DNA of 64,000 nt from Portulaca oleracea (taxonomy: Eukaryota; Streptophyta; Magnoliopsida; Caryophyllales; Portulacaceae). The notes beneath the pieces were generated by a model. The model saw nothing but the letters and a program-made list of their open reading frames with translations. It was not told the origin of the DNA and searched no databases. This document shows positions 1 through 11,360 of this stretch, in pieces. The position numbers were made by a program, and so were the translations under genes. Where the stretch lies: positions 4,117,332-4,181,331 of the forward strand of contig CM055870.1 of assembly GCA_029582165.1 (NCBI GenBank), read 5' to 3'. Position 1 is the first letter of the stretch. Each line of letters opens with the position of its first letter.

Positions 1-1128
1 GAGGTCATCGCGATCCATGCCTCATGCTTTGCCACACGAAAATTTTATCCATGTGTGGTGATCAACTTGAGGTTGCATATTCTTTGATTGTTTTGTCTAG
101 TATTTTGTAGATACTCATGTTATGTTCATACATATTGTTTCTTCATTTCCACGGAGAGATTGGCTCAAGTTTTTGAGAGCTAATCCATGTGATCAATGAG
201 CTTCCATCTTTTTTGTGAAGCTCATGTTGTAGAATATAGAGATTATTGTGATTCTCATATTTTTTTACTATTGGCATGTGTAGCCTTTGTGATCTTTATC
301 AATAAAAGGGCATTATGAATTTATGACAATGCTTCTCAAGCTTCTTAGCTTTGAAATTGCTCCCCCCCCCCCCCCCTCCCTATCTATCTTATTTTGCCTA
401 AGAGGGAACCAAACTTCGACTAGTTAGGAATCAATCTCTCTATATTTGGATCACCTCATACCTGCACTAGTGGAGGAACTAAACCTCAACAAAGCAACAT
501 TCCTTGTGCTCATGCAACATAGGTCACTTGGCTACTCCTTGTGAAGGGTAGAGAAGTTTCGATTTAGTTTGCCATCAAGTTTTTAGGCATGTTTGCGACA
601 ACATTGGGCCGACCTTGAAACCCTTCGATATCTCTACAACCAACGCGTATGGTTACAAAACCCTCTTGAATACCAAATCAACATGCAGTTGGGTGAAGTT
701 CTGCTGCATCAGTAACATAATACAAGGTGCAAAAAGGATCCCAGTAGATATCACACTAAAGCAAACACCTGAAATGTCAAGAATATACATACCTAAGCAG
801 TTATATTCTTTAAATGAAGACTATATTATCAAAACGCCAATATATTACTCAAAAACGAACTGAAAAAGTAATATTACAATGGAACCTTCGCATTGACACG
901 AGGATCTGATAGCATTTGATTTCACAGTGAACAACATAAGATAAAAAGAATGCAATTCACAAGATATGAATGGAGCTGTTTGCCTGTTTCAGATAAAGCT
1001 CTGCAAGTTATGCAAGAAATCCCATGATTCCTTATCACGCGATCAAGCATAATACAATCTGGAATCAGGAAAAGATCAACGAAAAATCCCAGCTTTTTTC
1101 AAATTTGAACTGAGATCAGCCTTTAAGA
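1..1128. other. Intergenic, 3' flank of the ENT gene
   Basis: No convincing gene. A homopolymer C tract lies at about 361-377. An 82-codon open stretch at 615-863 has no recognisable family similarity and no supporting splice or repeat structure, so I do not call it. The last ~250 bases before 1129 probably hold the 3' untranslated region of the minus-strand transporter gene; this is inference from position only. Confidence 0.5.
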
Positions 1129-3132
1129 TCAGATGACCCAAAACCAGGAGACAATGGAACCACCCGTCAACCCGACAATCAAGAACAATGTAATCAAAAT
1201 CCCTGCTGTTTCAGAGTGTTGGAGCGGGACAGTTTTCGGGGCCAAAATCATCAGCACACTTGTCAAATACCCATTGGTGAGTCCCAACAGACAGGTCAGC
1301 AACGTCACAGGAACCTCAGTTCGGAAAAACTGGGGCCCGTGTAAGCATCCCAGATAAAGAGGGTAGAACAAAAGCCTAGCAAAGCATGCACCAACGGCCA
1401 CATTCGCATTCTCGAGCAGATAAGCAGCAGTCAGACACTTGCCAACTAAATCGAATACATTGAAGCTCGTGATGAGGAGGATTGCGTACCAATCTCCGAG
1501 CAGTTTTGAGTGCACGTCTTCGGTGATGAATCCGGGGAATATAGACAGGGTGACAACGTAGATGAGCACGATCCCAATCCCGTGCCATTTGACTCTTCCA
1601 ATGATCTCCCAAACAGGGCCGGACAAAGAGGTTTTGCCCTCTTTCTCATCGTTGTTCACGGCCTGTATCTTGAGCTCGTTGTAGTACTTTATGACAGGGA
1701 GCCGATGAGCGACGTTGTAGAAGACAAGGCATATTATCATGAGCAGAATTCCGACGATGAAGTATAGGAGCGCGCTGTCTCTCAAGCCCTGGACATTTTG
1801 GGGATATACCGCCTTGGTAAAGATCCTTAGAAATGAAACAAGGACCCCTGCAATTAACATGAAAACAAAACTCATTTCAGTGTTGTTCTAGAGAAGCTAA
1901 GTTAAGGAAAACATGTCAATTCCTATCTAAAGTTAGCTTCATAACTCAGTTCAGTGTTGTTCTATTCACTCTTTGCCTACATTGGAGAGTCCAAAGTGTC
2001 ATGATTGAAACTGCACTCATGACTCATGAGAGGCAGATGGCATGCCAAATCAAGTAGGCTATCTGCTTACTGTTATGATCACTAAAGAATCAACAGAACA
2101 TTCCATAACTGAAGCCCAACAAATGAACAAACCCAAAAACAAAGCCCATAACTAAGGTAAATGGATAAAAGACATCAAACAAATTTCCACTCCACTCTAC
2201 TCAAAAAAGAAAAAAGAAAATAACATGCTTTCAGCCAAGGGGAAGTAATATGTTCTCTTCATCCCTTTGTCTCTTCAAAATAAGTTCACTTTCAAAATAA
2301 GGTCAAGTTCTTTTGTGATACAGGATAAATTTATCCTCTATCTTTCCCACACTACTCATTCTTTATCACTTACAAAAGTTTACTCGTAATACTGTTGTGA
2401 TTTGTCGCAAAACTTAACCTTGACCTTCTACTTCATGTGTCATTTTTGACATATTTTAAAAGTTAAGTGATATATTTGATAAATTTTAAAAATTGAGTGA
2501 TACATCTGACAATAAAACTAACAAAAATTTAGAGTTACTAATCACAAATAACATTTAACTCAACTCAATAACCAGGACCCATAAATGACATCACCTGAGC
2601 CAGCAGTACCAGCACAAGTAGCCTGCATATACCTCTCCGGCAACTCTCCGGCGGACCCAATTAGCCCACCCTGCACCAAGGCGTCCGCCACCCCCGCCAC
2701 CCCCACCGCCGCCACCGTCGCGTAAAACCCCTCATAAACCCTACTCTGCCCCCTCGTATACACCACGTCCATCACCGGAACCACCACAAGACACGCCACG
2801 AACATCACCAGCCCCACGTTGATCCGCACCCACGCGCCGACGGATTTCCGGCCAAAAAACACGATGACGAGGAGAGAGACCAGCGCCGGCGACATGTATC
2901 CGACGGCGAAGACGCGATCGACGCTCCGATCGGGGTAGAGGTAGGCGAAGTAATCGACGGCCGTGATGAAGGCGTTCCATGGGAGCAGGAAACCTGCTCC
3001 CAGTGTGAAGTAGATTATGTATGCGAATCTAAACGAGTCTTCCGGGATCTTTTTAGGGGTTGACTCGTCGCCGGAGAGGAGAGGGAAGGTGGCGGTCACG
3101 GCGGAGGAGTTTTCGTCGCCGGTGGTTCCCAT
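1129..3132 (-). CDS. ENT: Equilibrative nucleoside transporter (ENT1/ENT8-like)
   Basis: Membrane carrier of the SLC29/ENT family, which moves nucleosides across plasma or vacuolar membranes. Two exons: 3132-2595 (538 nt, ends in phase 1 at CTCAG|GT) and 1847-1129 (719 nt, after TTGCAG). Together they encode 418 residues, close to the 390-450 usual for plant ENTs. After a short acidic N-terminus, the first membrane segment is followed by the ENT hallmark PWNAFIT (residues 51-57) and the loop LPERYMQA; the junction reads TAGS-G-VLVSFLRI as in the family. Exon 2 holds the long cytosolic loop and the remaining membrane helices. I chose the ATG at 3132, not the in-frame ATG at 3285, because the extra 51 residues look like translated 5' UTR. 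A homologous extra first exon lies upstream at 5894-5360. Family assignment is firm; which plant ENT it is orthologous to is not. Confidence 0.92.
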
Positions 3133-3285
3133 TTTTTCCGGGACGAAGGAGGTTGTTCTGGCGGAGTGTGCGGCGGAGTAGTTGAGTAGTGGATTTGTCG
3201 AATGGAATTTTTTATTGTTTCTTTTTTTATTTATTGTAAAAAGAAAGAAGGCATGATGAGATATTATGTTAGCTAAAAGGTGCAC

Positions 3286-4461
3286 ATTAACACACGTTGG
3301 GTATTGTGGTTGGTGGATTAATTGAAATTAACGCACCATTGCTTAAGCCTTCTTTGACATGCAAGTTAGTGTATATTCACCTTATTTTTTATAATGATTT
3401 GTTGAGTTTATTTTATTATTTTTTAATTTTACCTTATTTTATTCCAATTTCTAAAAAAATACTCAAATTAGTCTCATTTTATTTTTATTTTCTTCTCTTT
3501 TCTTTCTTTATCAACCTTATTTACATAAGTTAATCTTATCACTCACTCTAAAGAATAGAGTCAATGCTACAAGAGTCTTGGATGTTAATTAATTTGTTTA
3601 ATTAAAAAATTAAAACAATTTATCATGGAGTATTGGAGGTTTCTGGCTCTGTTTGGTTCTGGTATTCACTGCTAGAATTACTTACTAGTTATACAGAAGC
3701 AAAATACTAGAAAACTTGAAACTCAAAAATGAAAGCTAATATTTTACCATTATCCTTATTCAATTCCATCCCATTAATGTACTCTTCATGTCAATATCAT
3801 AAATGCAATACAAATATCTAACAAATGGTTACATAAATAATATCAGACCCCACCCAGAGGCAAAAATATGTATGTATTGTAGCCGTGAATGTACACATAG
3901 AACTGCGAAATATTCTAATCAAATTTGAGTTCAAATAAAACTTTTCACTTCAAATATCATTATTGTATTATATCAGTGACCTTACGATTATATGATAACA
4001 AGTCAACCACTATGTCAAGGGCCCCTTTAAATAAATTATAAGCCATATATACTTCATCAAGACTTAAACCTTAGTAAAAGAAAAGAAAATAATAGTTACC
4101 CCTTGACTACTATATTTTTGATAAAAATAAGAAGCATACTATTTTCAAAATTAAAATTTTGGTGGCCTTACCCAATCTTTTTCTACAAGAAATACTCTAA
4201 ACAAAGTAAAATCACTAGAGCAGAATTGACCAGCATTTTGGAAAAATCGTCGCTAATTAATCAATATTATCCAAATCGTGATATCATGTTCATGTGAGGC
4301 ACTAGCCTAAGCCTACACATAAAACTTCTCTCAAAGTCAAATGCAATGGCATGGGCAGATAGGCTAAACCAAAAACAAGTCATTACGTAGATGATACGCC
4401 ATACATATCACATCAATATTATTAATACTCACCTCACCGCATTTCATATAGCACTTTCTTA
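3286..4461. other. Gap between the ENT first exons
   Basis: AT-rich DNA upstream of the proximal ENT first exon. It should contain that exon's promoter, but I see no diagnostic element beyond general AT-richness. No coding stretch of recognisable kind occurs on either strand. Confidence 0.4.
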
Positions 4462-4744
4462 GGCCCGTTCTTTTAACAGTATGATGCCCGTTCTTTTGAT
4501 AGTATGATGATGTTGAATTTAAAAAAGTGTGGTAAATTGTGATAAAAGTTGTGGTAGGTAAAGTAGGTTAAGAGAAAATGTAAAAATAGAAAAGAAAATT
4601 GAGAAGAGAGGAAAATGAAAAAAATATATAGGTAATATAAATTATGTTATGATGTGATATGGTGTGATGATGTGCGGTGAAAAATTAAATGGTGCGGTGC
4701 AGTGTGGTACCGCACCGCAACTTAGCGTATAAGAGAGCGGGGCC
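4462..4744. mobile_element. Tourist-like MITE (GGCC-TTCTTTT family), copy 1
   Basis: A 283-bp element starts with GGCCCGTTCTTTT and ends with AGAGAGCGGGGCC. It is flanked by the 3-bp direct repeat TTA (4459-4461 and 4745-4747), typical of PIF/Harbinger Tourist elements. The interior is rich in GTGGTG/GCGGTG words near the ends and has no coding capacity. The head carries a short internal repeat of the terminus (GCCCGTTCTTTT at about 4487). A related end (CTCTGTTCTTTCATG) lies near 4992 without a visible partner. Confidence 0.75.
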
Positions 4745-5359
4745 TTAATGGTCCAATTATTATATGGTAAACCGTGGTGTACCCACCTAAATATATTATA
4801 TATATCAAATTATTTTAAACATTTATCAATAGTAATTATAAATTCATTATAAATTTATTAATATTATTATAAAATTCATCAATATTTTAAAAAATGATAA
4901 AATATTTACAAAAATTAATATAATTCAATATTAGTGACCTGCAAAAAAAACTACATCACGATAAATCTAATAATTTGCATTCAATCTTCATGCTCTGTTC
5001 TTTCATGTGGTAGGTTACGATGCGGTATCACACCGCACCCTTTAATTTCTATTATTCTTCACTACACTTCTTACTAATATATCTCCTCACTTTTACGTCT
5101 TCTCATTTGTTTCAGTACTATCCACTCATGGACCGATGATTAACACGAGTTAAGGAGCTATCTACCAAAAAGTAAAATAACGCAATAATTGGATGGACCA
5201 TAAGAAGCATACTCTCAATTATTGACGATAAACGACAACGTACTCACATAAGAAATACGTTGCTCTCAGCATCGACGATGGCCACATTAATTCAACGAGT
5301 AAACTAAGTAATAATATAAAAAACGCATAACAGAACGCAAAGCAAACATACATACATAC

Positions 5360-5894
5360 CAGAAGCAGCAGTTCCGGCGATGACAGCCTGCATATACCTC
5401 TCCGGCAACTCTCCGGCGGCTCCCATCATCCCTCCCTGTACGAACGCATTCGCCAGGCCGGAAACCGCCACGGCCCCGACGGTGACGTAGAATCCGCCAT
5501 AGATTCCGGCGCGTCCTTTGATGAAGCAGAAATCCAGAATCGGAACGCTAAGAAGAGCGACGGTGAAGAGAGCGAGTCCAAAATTGATCCGGAAATACGC
5601 CGTCGATCGCCGGAGAAGGAAGAAGACGATGATTACGAGCGAGAAAAGCATCACCGGCTGACAGACGACGGAGAAGGTCCGATCGACGCTCCGATTAGGG
5701 TAGAGGTAGTCGAAGTAATCGACGCCGGTGATGAATGCGTTCCATGGGAGGAGGTATCCGGCGCCTAATGTGAAGAAGATTATGTAAACGAGGTGGAATT
5801 TGTCCTCCGGCGGGATTTTCCGATGTCGGAGTTCGTCGGAATCTTCGCCGGAGAGGAGGGAGATCTTGACGTCGTCGTCGTTGGGTGGAGACAT
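5360..5894 (-). CDS. Second ENT first exon, with no second exon of its own
   Basis: This encodes the first ~178 residues of an ENT transporter and is clearly homologous to exon 1 of the gene at 1129-3132: it shares LLPWNAFIT, the SVDR segment and GELPERYMQA. It ends at a good donor (TCTG|GTATGT) in phase 1, exactly the phase of the neighbouring first exon. I see no matching second exon between it and the neighbour (3133-5359): no frame there encodes the VLVSFLRI...TKAVYP segment or the C-terminal helices. Either this is an alternative first exon that splices over the proximal one to the shared exon at 1847, giving a hybrid of about 417 residues (535+719 nt keeps frame), or it is the remnant of a tandem duplicate that lost exon 2. 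The intact frame and donor favour use. A G-rich run lies just upstream at about 5940. Confidence 0.6.
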
Positions 5895-6167
5895 TTTTGG
5901 AGGGACGTCGACGTTTGCTCGGGAGTTGGAAAGAAGTCTGGGGGGGGGGGGGAGGGATTTTCAACTTTGTTTTTTGGTTGGATGGAGGGATTTTCACGTA
6001 ATCATAGGTTCAATTAATTTGATTAATTTTTTTTTTTTTGTCAGGAAAACATTAAATTTCTGCAGGTTATAACTTCCAAGAAAAACCATCACCATACATA
6101 GGGATTTCCTTGTTCTTGGTTCGTGGATTGTTGAGGCAAATATTTTAAAGGGTATGTGAATTATTTA

Positions 6168-6375
6168 GGCTCATTCTTTTATGCATGTAAGTTGTGATAG
6201 ATGGGGTAGGTTAAGAAAAATAATGTGAAAAATAAAAAAGAAAAGTGAGGAAAGAGAAAAATGAAAAGATATATTGATAATGATTATGATGTGGTGTGGT
6301 GAAATGTGGTGGAAAATTAAAGAGTGCAGTGCGGTGTGGTACCGCACCGTAATCTACGACATACAAAAAATGGTC
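6168..6375. mobile_element. Tourist-like MITE, copy 2
   Basis: It starts GGCTCATTCTTTTATG and ends near AAAAAATGGTC, with TTA on the left and TAA on the right as an imperfect 3-bp duplication. The interior resembles copy 1, with GATGTGGTGTGGTGA-type words and GTGGTACCGCACCG close to the right end. It is non-coding. Confidence 0.6.
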
Positions 6376-6389
6376 TAAGGCAATATTAA

Positions 6390-6670
6390 GGTCATGTTCT
6401 TTGGTACAGTACGGCATGGAACACTACCACTAGTTATCATACATTCATACTACTCAATATTCTCACACTTTATCACACCATATCACGTTTTACTATAATC
6501 ATTACAAATATATCTTTTATACTTTTTACATTGAACCTCATCACCTACCATATCAATCACACTTTTCAACAATTTTATCATACAATTCCACATTTTATCA
6601 CAGTTTCCACAATTTCATCATATCACAGTATTTCCATACCATGCCAACTACATTAAAGCATAACATGGTC
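6390..6670. mobile_element. Tourist-like MITE, copy 3
   Basis: It starts GGTCATGTTCTTTGG and ends AACATGGTC, with perfect TAA direct repeats at 6387-6389 and 6671-6673. It follows copy 2 by 14 bases. It is non-coding, with CACAATTT/CACCATATCAC-type words in the interior. Confidence 0.72.
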
Positions 6671-6761
6671 TAAAGTTAAGGGATTAAACTACTTAAAAAC
6701 ATTGGATTGATAATCTCTTACAAATCATGCCTAAATCATTAAAGAAAATCTTAATTACAAT

Positions 6762-7011
6762 GATGTTCTTTTCTGCGGTTGGCAAACTGCGGTGCCACAG
6801 CCTACCGCATTTTGCCATAATCCGCCACATTTTACCACAAATCATTACTTTTCTCTCTCCTCACTTTTCTCCTCTACTTTTTACATTCTCTCTCTTCACC
6901 TACTCCGCATACCAATAACCCACCACAATTCCACCAAACCCGCCACAATTCCACCACACCTCACGTCCTCACCGCACCATTCCGCAAAATACCGCATGAA
7001 ATAACATGGCC
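6762..7011. mobile_element. Tourist-like MITE, copy 4
   Basis: The element runs from GATGTTCTTTTCTGCGGTT to ATAACATGGCC, flanked by AAT on both sides. It is very close in sequence to the copy at 23223-23468: both share TGCGGTGCCACAGCCTACC and the CTCTCTCC/TTTTTACATT interior. It lies within a few bases of the long-inverted-repeat element that follows. Confidence 0.7.
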
Positions 7012-7013
7012 AA

Positions 7014-8850
7014 TATATACACAGTAAAAACGAAGGTGATCCCGGGCTCACCATGCACTGTGCGCCCTGGGATTTCCTTTTTTCTTTTTTTAAATAAATA
7101 ATAAAGTTTCTTTTTTACTCCAATATTTTAATGTGTTTGAAGTTTGAATTTCTAGTCTAACTTAATTACATTATTTATTTATTTATTTATTTTTATTTTA
7201 ATTTTTTTTATATATTTTCATTATATCATTTTTAGTCCATTATTTTATTTATCTATTTTTATTTTTATTTTTATTTTCTACGATTTGTGTTTATGAGCAT
7301 TTTGGTTAAAGTTCGCGAGCATTGTAGTTACAAATTATGAAATTACATGGGATATGTTTGTGAGCATTCAAACATTGGTTTATGAGCACTGTACTTTAGG
7401 TTTATGGGTCTTTATATTCTAGTTGTTAATTTTTTTTTTTGTATCTATCAATAATTATTTTAAGTAGACGTATAAATTTATTTTTTAATTTTTATTTTTT
7501 TAATTTTTTTCTATTCTAGATTTAAAAAAAGAAACAATTATGCTTCCGGGTCCATAGTGCTCCATGCACCCTATGCATTCTTTTTCTTTATATTTTTAAT
7601 TTCCTTTTTTTGTGCAATTTTTAATTTTTCTAAAATAAATATAATAAGGTTTTTCTTTTAATATAATACTTCAATATATTTTATAATGAGCATTGTCGTT
7701 ATAGGTTATGAACATTGTAGTTCTGCTAGATGAACACTATGGTTTTATGTAATGCGCATTATAGTTATAGGCAATGAGCATTGTAGCAATAGGTAATGAG
7801 CATTATGGTTTTATGTAATGAACATTGTAGTTATATGCAATGAGCATTGTAGTAATAGGTAATGAGCATTATGGTTTTATGTAATGAGCATTGTAGTCAT
7901 AAGTAATGAGCATTGTACTAATAGGTAATGAGCATTGTAGTTCAGTTTGATGAACATTATGGTTTCATGTAATGAACATTGTAGTTTTGCTTGATGAACA
8001 TTATGGTTTTATGTAATGAGCATTGTAGTTATAGGTAATGAGCATTGTACTAATAGGTAATGAGCATTATGATTTTATGTAATGAGCATTGTAGTTATAG
8101 GTAATGAGCATTGTAGTAATAGGTAATGAGCATTGTAGTTCAACTTGATGAGTATTATGGTTTCATGTAACGAGCATTGTCGTTATAGGTTATGAGCATT
8201 GTAGTTCGGTTTGATGAGCATTATGGTTTTATGTAATGAACATTGTAGTTATAGGTAATGAGCATAGTAGTTGTATAGTATGAGCATTGGTGTAGAGGCT
8301 TATGAGCATAATAGTTATAAATTATGAGCATAGTAGTTGTACAATATGAGCATTGGTGTAAAGGCTTATGAGCATTGGCATTGTAGGTTATGAGCATAAT
8401 AGTTATAATTTATGAGCATAATAATTAGTAGTTAAGGTTTATGAGCATTGGCCTTATCGGTTATAAATATTATAGTAAAAAAATAAAAAGCATAAAAATA
8501 TAATATTACACAAAAAAATAATTAAAAAAATAAAAACGATGGTGGGCGTTGGGCTCACCAAACAACGTACGAGCGGGCTCACCATCGTCCTTCTGTATAT
8601 CCAAAAGTACGTACAAAAAAATTAAATTACAAAATAATACAAAGAATATAATGAAAATAGAGAAAGAAAATTAAAATTAAAAATACACGAATGAAAAACA
8701 TAATTAAGTTGAATAGAAATTCAAATTTAAAATATATTAAAATATTAAATTAAAACATCATTATTATATCTATTTAAAATAAAAAAGAAACTGACGGGGT
8801 GCATCGAGCACCATGAGCCCGGGCTCATGGTCGTAGTTCTCGTACACCCT
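7014..8850. mobile_element. Long-terminal-inverted-repeat element, Mutator-like
   Basis: The left end (about 7025-7200) and right end (about 8640-8850) are diverged inverted copies. The left reads ACGAAGGTGATCCCGGGCTC followed by TTTCTTTTTT and then TTTGAATTTCTAGTCTAAC. The reverse complement of the right reads ACGACCATGAGCCCGGGCTC, TTTCTTTTTT and TTTGAATTTCTATTCAAC. Inverted similarity therefore extends well over 150 bp. Two further copies of the GGGCTCACC-type end sit inside (near 7545 and 8545), suggesting nested or rearranged ends. There is no transposase reading frame. Long inverted ends without coding point to a non-autonomous Mutator-like element; I could not identify a clear target duplication, so the class is inference. 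Confidence 0.55.
7682..8460. repeat. ~23-bp degenerate minisatellite (TGAGCATTGTAGTTATAGG)
   Basis: About 30 or more tandem copies of a unit close to TGAGCATTGTAGTTATAGGTAA occupy this stretch. Variants have TACTAATAGG, ATGGTTTTATG or TAGTTGTA in the second half. Isolated units (GAGCATT, GAGCACTG) also occur at 7290-7400. The array lies wholly inside the long-inverted-repeat element. It is non-coding, with stops in every frame. Confidence 0.85.
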
Positions 8851-9231
8851 CATTTCTATTCTGTGTGTAACTTATTAATTATGTCATAGTGTTTAATATT
8901 TAAACTCTTATATTTGATTGATAATTTTTAACATAACTATTTATTAAAAATTACAACATTATACTATTACTACAAATATTTTTTGTTAAAAATCTGACAA
9001 TAGTACTTTTACATAATAAAAAATGTTTTATATGTCAAAGTTTAAAATTTAATCAAAGCATCCATTTAATTGATGGATATAATGGAAATGAATGAGTATC
9101 AAAATCATTTTTAAAATAAAATCTTATCATATCGCCACTCATTACATAAATCAAAGACCGCATTTTTTTTTATCACAAGACAACATTAAGACACAATGAT
9201 ACTCATGTATCTTTCCAATTGACCAATATAA

Positions 9232-10046
9232 GGCTATTCTTTTGTATGCTACGATATCGCACCACTACAATTTACGACTCTAACCACAAATTATTATATA
9301 TTATCATACTATTCCTAGATCTATCAATTCGGTCGGCGGACGGTTTCGTGTCGGTCATATATCGGTTCGGGTAAATACGGGTCGGGTGTATTTCGAATTG
9401 GGGAAAATACGGACGGTATATTTCGATTTCGGAGCAACCCAACGGGTTATGATTGCGACCATTTTTCACTTTTTCTTTTTCAAAAATAGTCTCTAAATAC
9501 TACTTTTTGTACAATATACATAATAAAATATGATTGCCTTCTAGCAACGATAGATTATTATAACTATTTTAACTTAAATAAGAGAAATAACAAATAAATA
9601 AGTTGCGCTTATAGTTTATAGTTAAAAATTTGAATGCAAAGTCACAAATTTTAATAAAATTTAACTTTAAAAGTTAAATTTTCAGGTCAAACGGGTCGGG
9701 TTTGACCCGCTAATTTTCGAGTTCGATACACTTCGGGTTTAGTTGAAAAAATCGTGTTCAAAACCCAGAAATTTCTGTCGGGTTATCGGGTCGGGTCAAA
9801 AATTGTCAGGTCTAACTATACCACACTCTACCATAACAATTATAAATTTCTTTTTCCTCACTTTTTTCACTACTTTTCCCTTTTATTTCTCCTCGCCTAC
9901 TACACCAATCATTCTTACCACAACACAACACATCTACCACACATATCACATCATCCACATTTTTATCATATCATACCATAATTACCATTGTCACTTGCCC
10001 AATGCATACCATTACCACTTACCCACTACAAAAACAGAACATGGTC
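9232..10046. mobile_element. Tourist-like MITE split by a nested insertion
   Basis: The left end GGCTATTCTTTTGTATGC and right end ACAGAACATGGTC belong to the same MITE family as the copies at 4462-7011. Perfect TAA repeats flank it at 9229-9231 and 10047-10049. The element is about 815 bp because a second element occupies 9316-9814; without it the host would be about 310 bp. Confidence 0.7.
9316..9814. mobile_element. hAT-like non-autonomous element inside the MITE
   Basis: About 499 bp. The left end TAGATCTATCAATT and right end AATTGTCAGGTCTA are inverted matches with a few differences. The flanks ACTATTCC (9308-9315) and ACTATACC (9815-9822) form an 8-bp target duplication with one mismatch, the length made by hAT transposases. 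Both ends are rich in CGGGT words (TCGGTTCGGGTAAATACGGG on the left, GGGTTATCGGGTCGGGTC on the right). It has no coding potential. Confidence 0.6.
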
Positions 10047-10049
10047 TAA

Positions 10050-11360
10050 ATATAAGTTAAACAAACCACATATTATTATACAATGAATAACTATGCTAAC
10101 AAAACTAGATTAAGATGATTCACAGTAGCCACCTACTCGGACAGTGAGACATTTGTTCCAATGGAAGAGTTTCCTACCAAACGAAAAGGACTGGCAGGTT
10201 AAGTTGAATAAAATACAAATTATCCAATTTTCTTATACTCATCTAATCTCTTCAATCTTGATGCATCTTATATGTACCTAATTCAACTAAATTTATTTAG
10301 CCATCTTTACCATATTTACCCCAACTCATCCAACCCTACCCAACCTTAAGCCTTCAAGTACCACTACCTTTAAAGTTTATAAACAAATAATTATAAACAA
10401 ATATAGAAAAAAAAACTCCCAGCGAAATGTGCGCAATCTAAGTCCAGATGTAAGCAGTTTTCCCATGAACAAGTTCATAGAGCAGTTGATTCCTACTACA
10501 TATAAACAAAGGAAAGTAATATGTCTTACTTTTTACAAGTTTGGCAATAGTAAGTTTGGTCTCTCCAACTTATGTTTTCTGGAGGAATAAATTCAGTTCA
10601 AAAAATTAATGCCAAAAACCCCAAAATAAATTCCAAATAAATTGAAAAAAAAAAAATCAGAATAAGTTCCATAAAAGTAAGTTGAAAAGAACAAGGTCTT
10701 ACAACAACACATGAGAACAGTTTTATCCCTAGAAAGAAAGAGATACACAGGAGAATTCAAGACATACCTCCTATGTCTATATGTGTTGAGACCCAACCCA
10801 TCTTGTCATGAGCTTGGGCTATCCATATCCAAGTGTTGGCTCAATCCCAAAATCTCTCACTTGTTAGTAACTTTGAAAGCATCATCAAATACAACAAACT
10901 CCCAGTTTTTGCGATACGGAAAATTCACATATAGGCAACCTCACATCGACGCACAAATCTATACCCACAAAATGAGTCCAGAATCTCAAATTTCAACATG
11001 AAATACTCTCTTCGAAGCATAAACAAGTTATTTGCATTTCCCTGGTTCAAATGACCAGCATTTATGTGCACAATTCCCTCCACATTTTATGCAAAAATAC
11101 CATTTCATTCAACATATCCCAATACAAGGGATCAGGATGCAAATCTAATATGTGGTCACAGAGAAAATTCCTGACACTAGAGCACTTAATAAATTGGATT
11201 CATTAACTAATATGAGTTCAAAAGAATGCAACAAGTAAAAACTTGAAAACTTGAGTATCAGATTTGCCTAAAAATTTTCTTCCTTGTGACAAAATTACAA
11301 AGGGGAAATGGACAGCGTTACCGGCTCTAGAAACAGGGGTTGTTGTTGGCAGGCTCTATC
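10050..11360. other. Intergenic, 3' flank of RBM25
   Basis: AT-rich with no recognised gene. The bases just below 11361 should hold the RBM25 3' untranslated region. A 96-codon open stretch at 10711-11001 has no family resemblance and is not called. Confidence 0.4.

Noticed and set aside
3133..3285. N-terminal extension of the ENT protein from an ATG at 3285
   Set aside because: The added 51 residues are unlike any ENT N-terminus, and the ATG at 3132 begins a typical acidic ENT leader.
7682..8460. Regular ~23-bp repeats resembling a CRISPR array
   Set aside because: The units are contiguous and degenerate with no unique spacers, and this is a plant nuclear genome.
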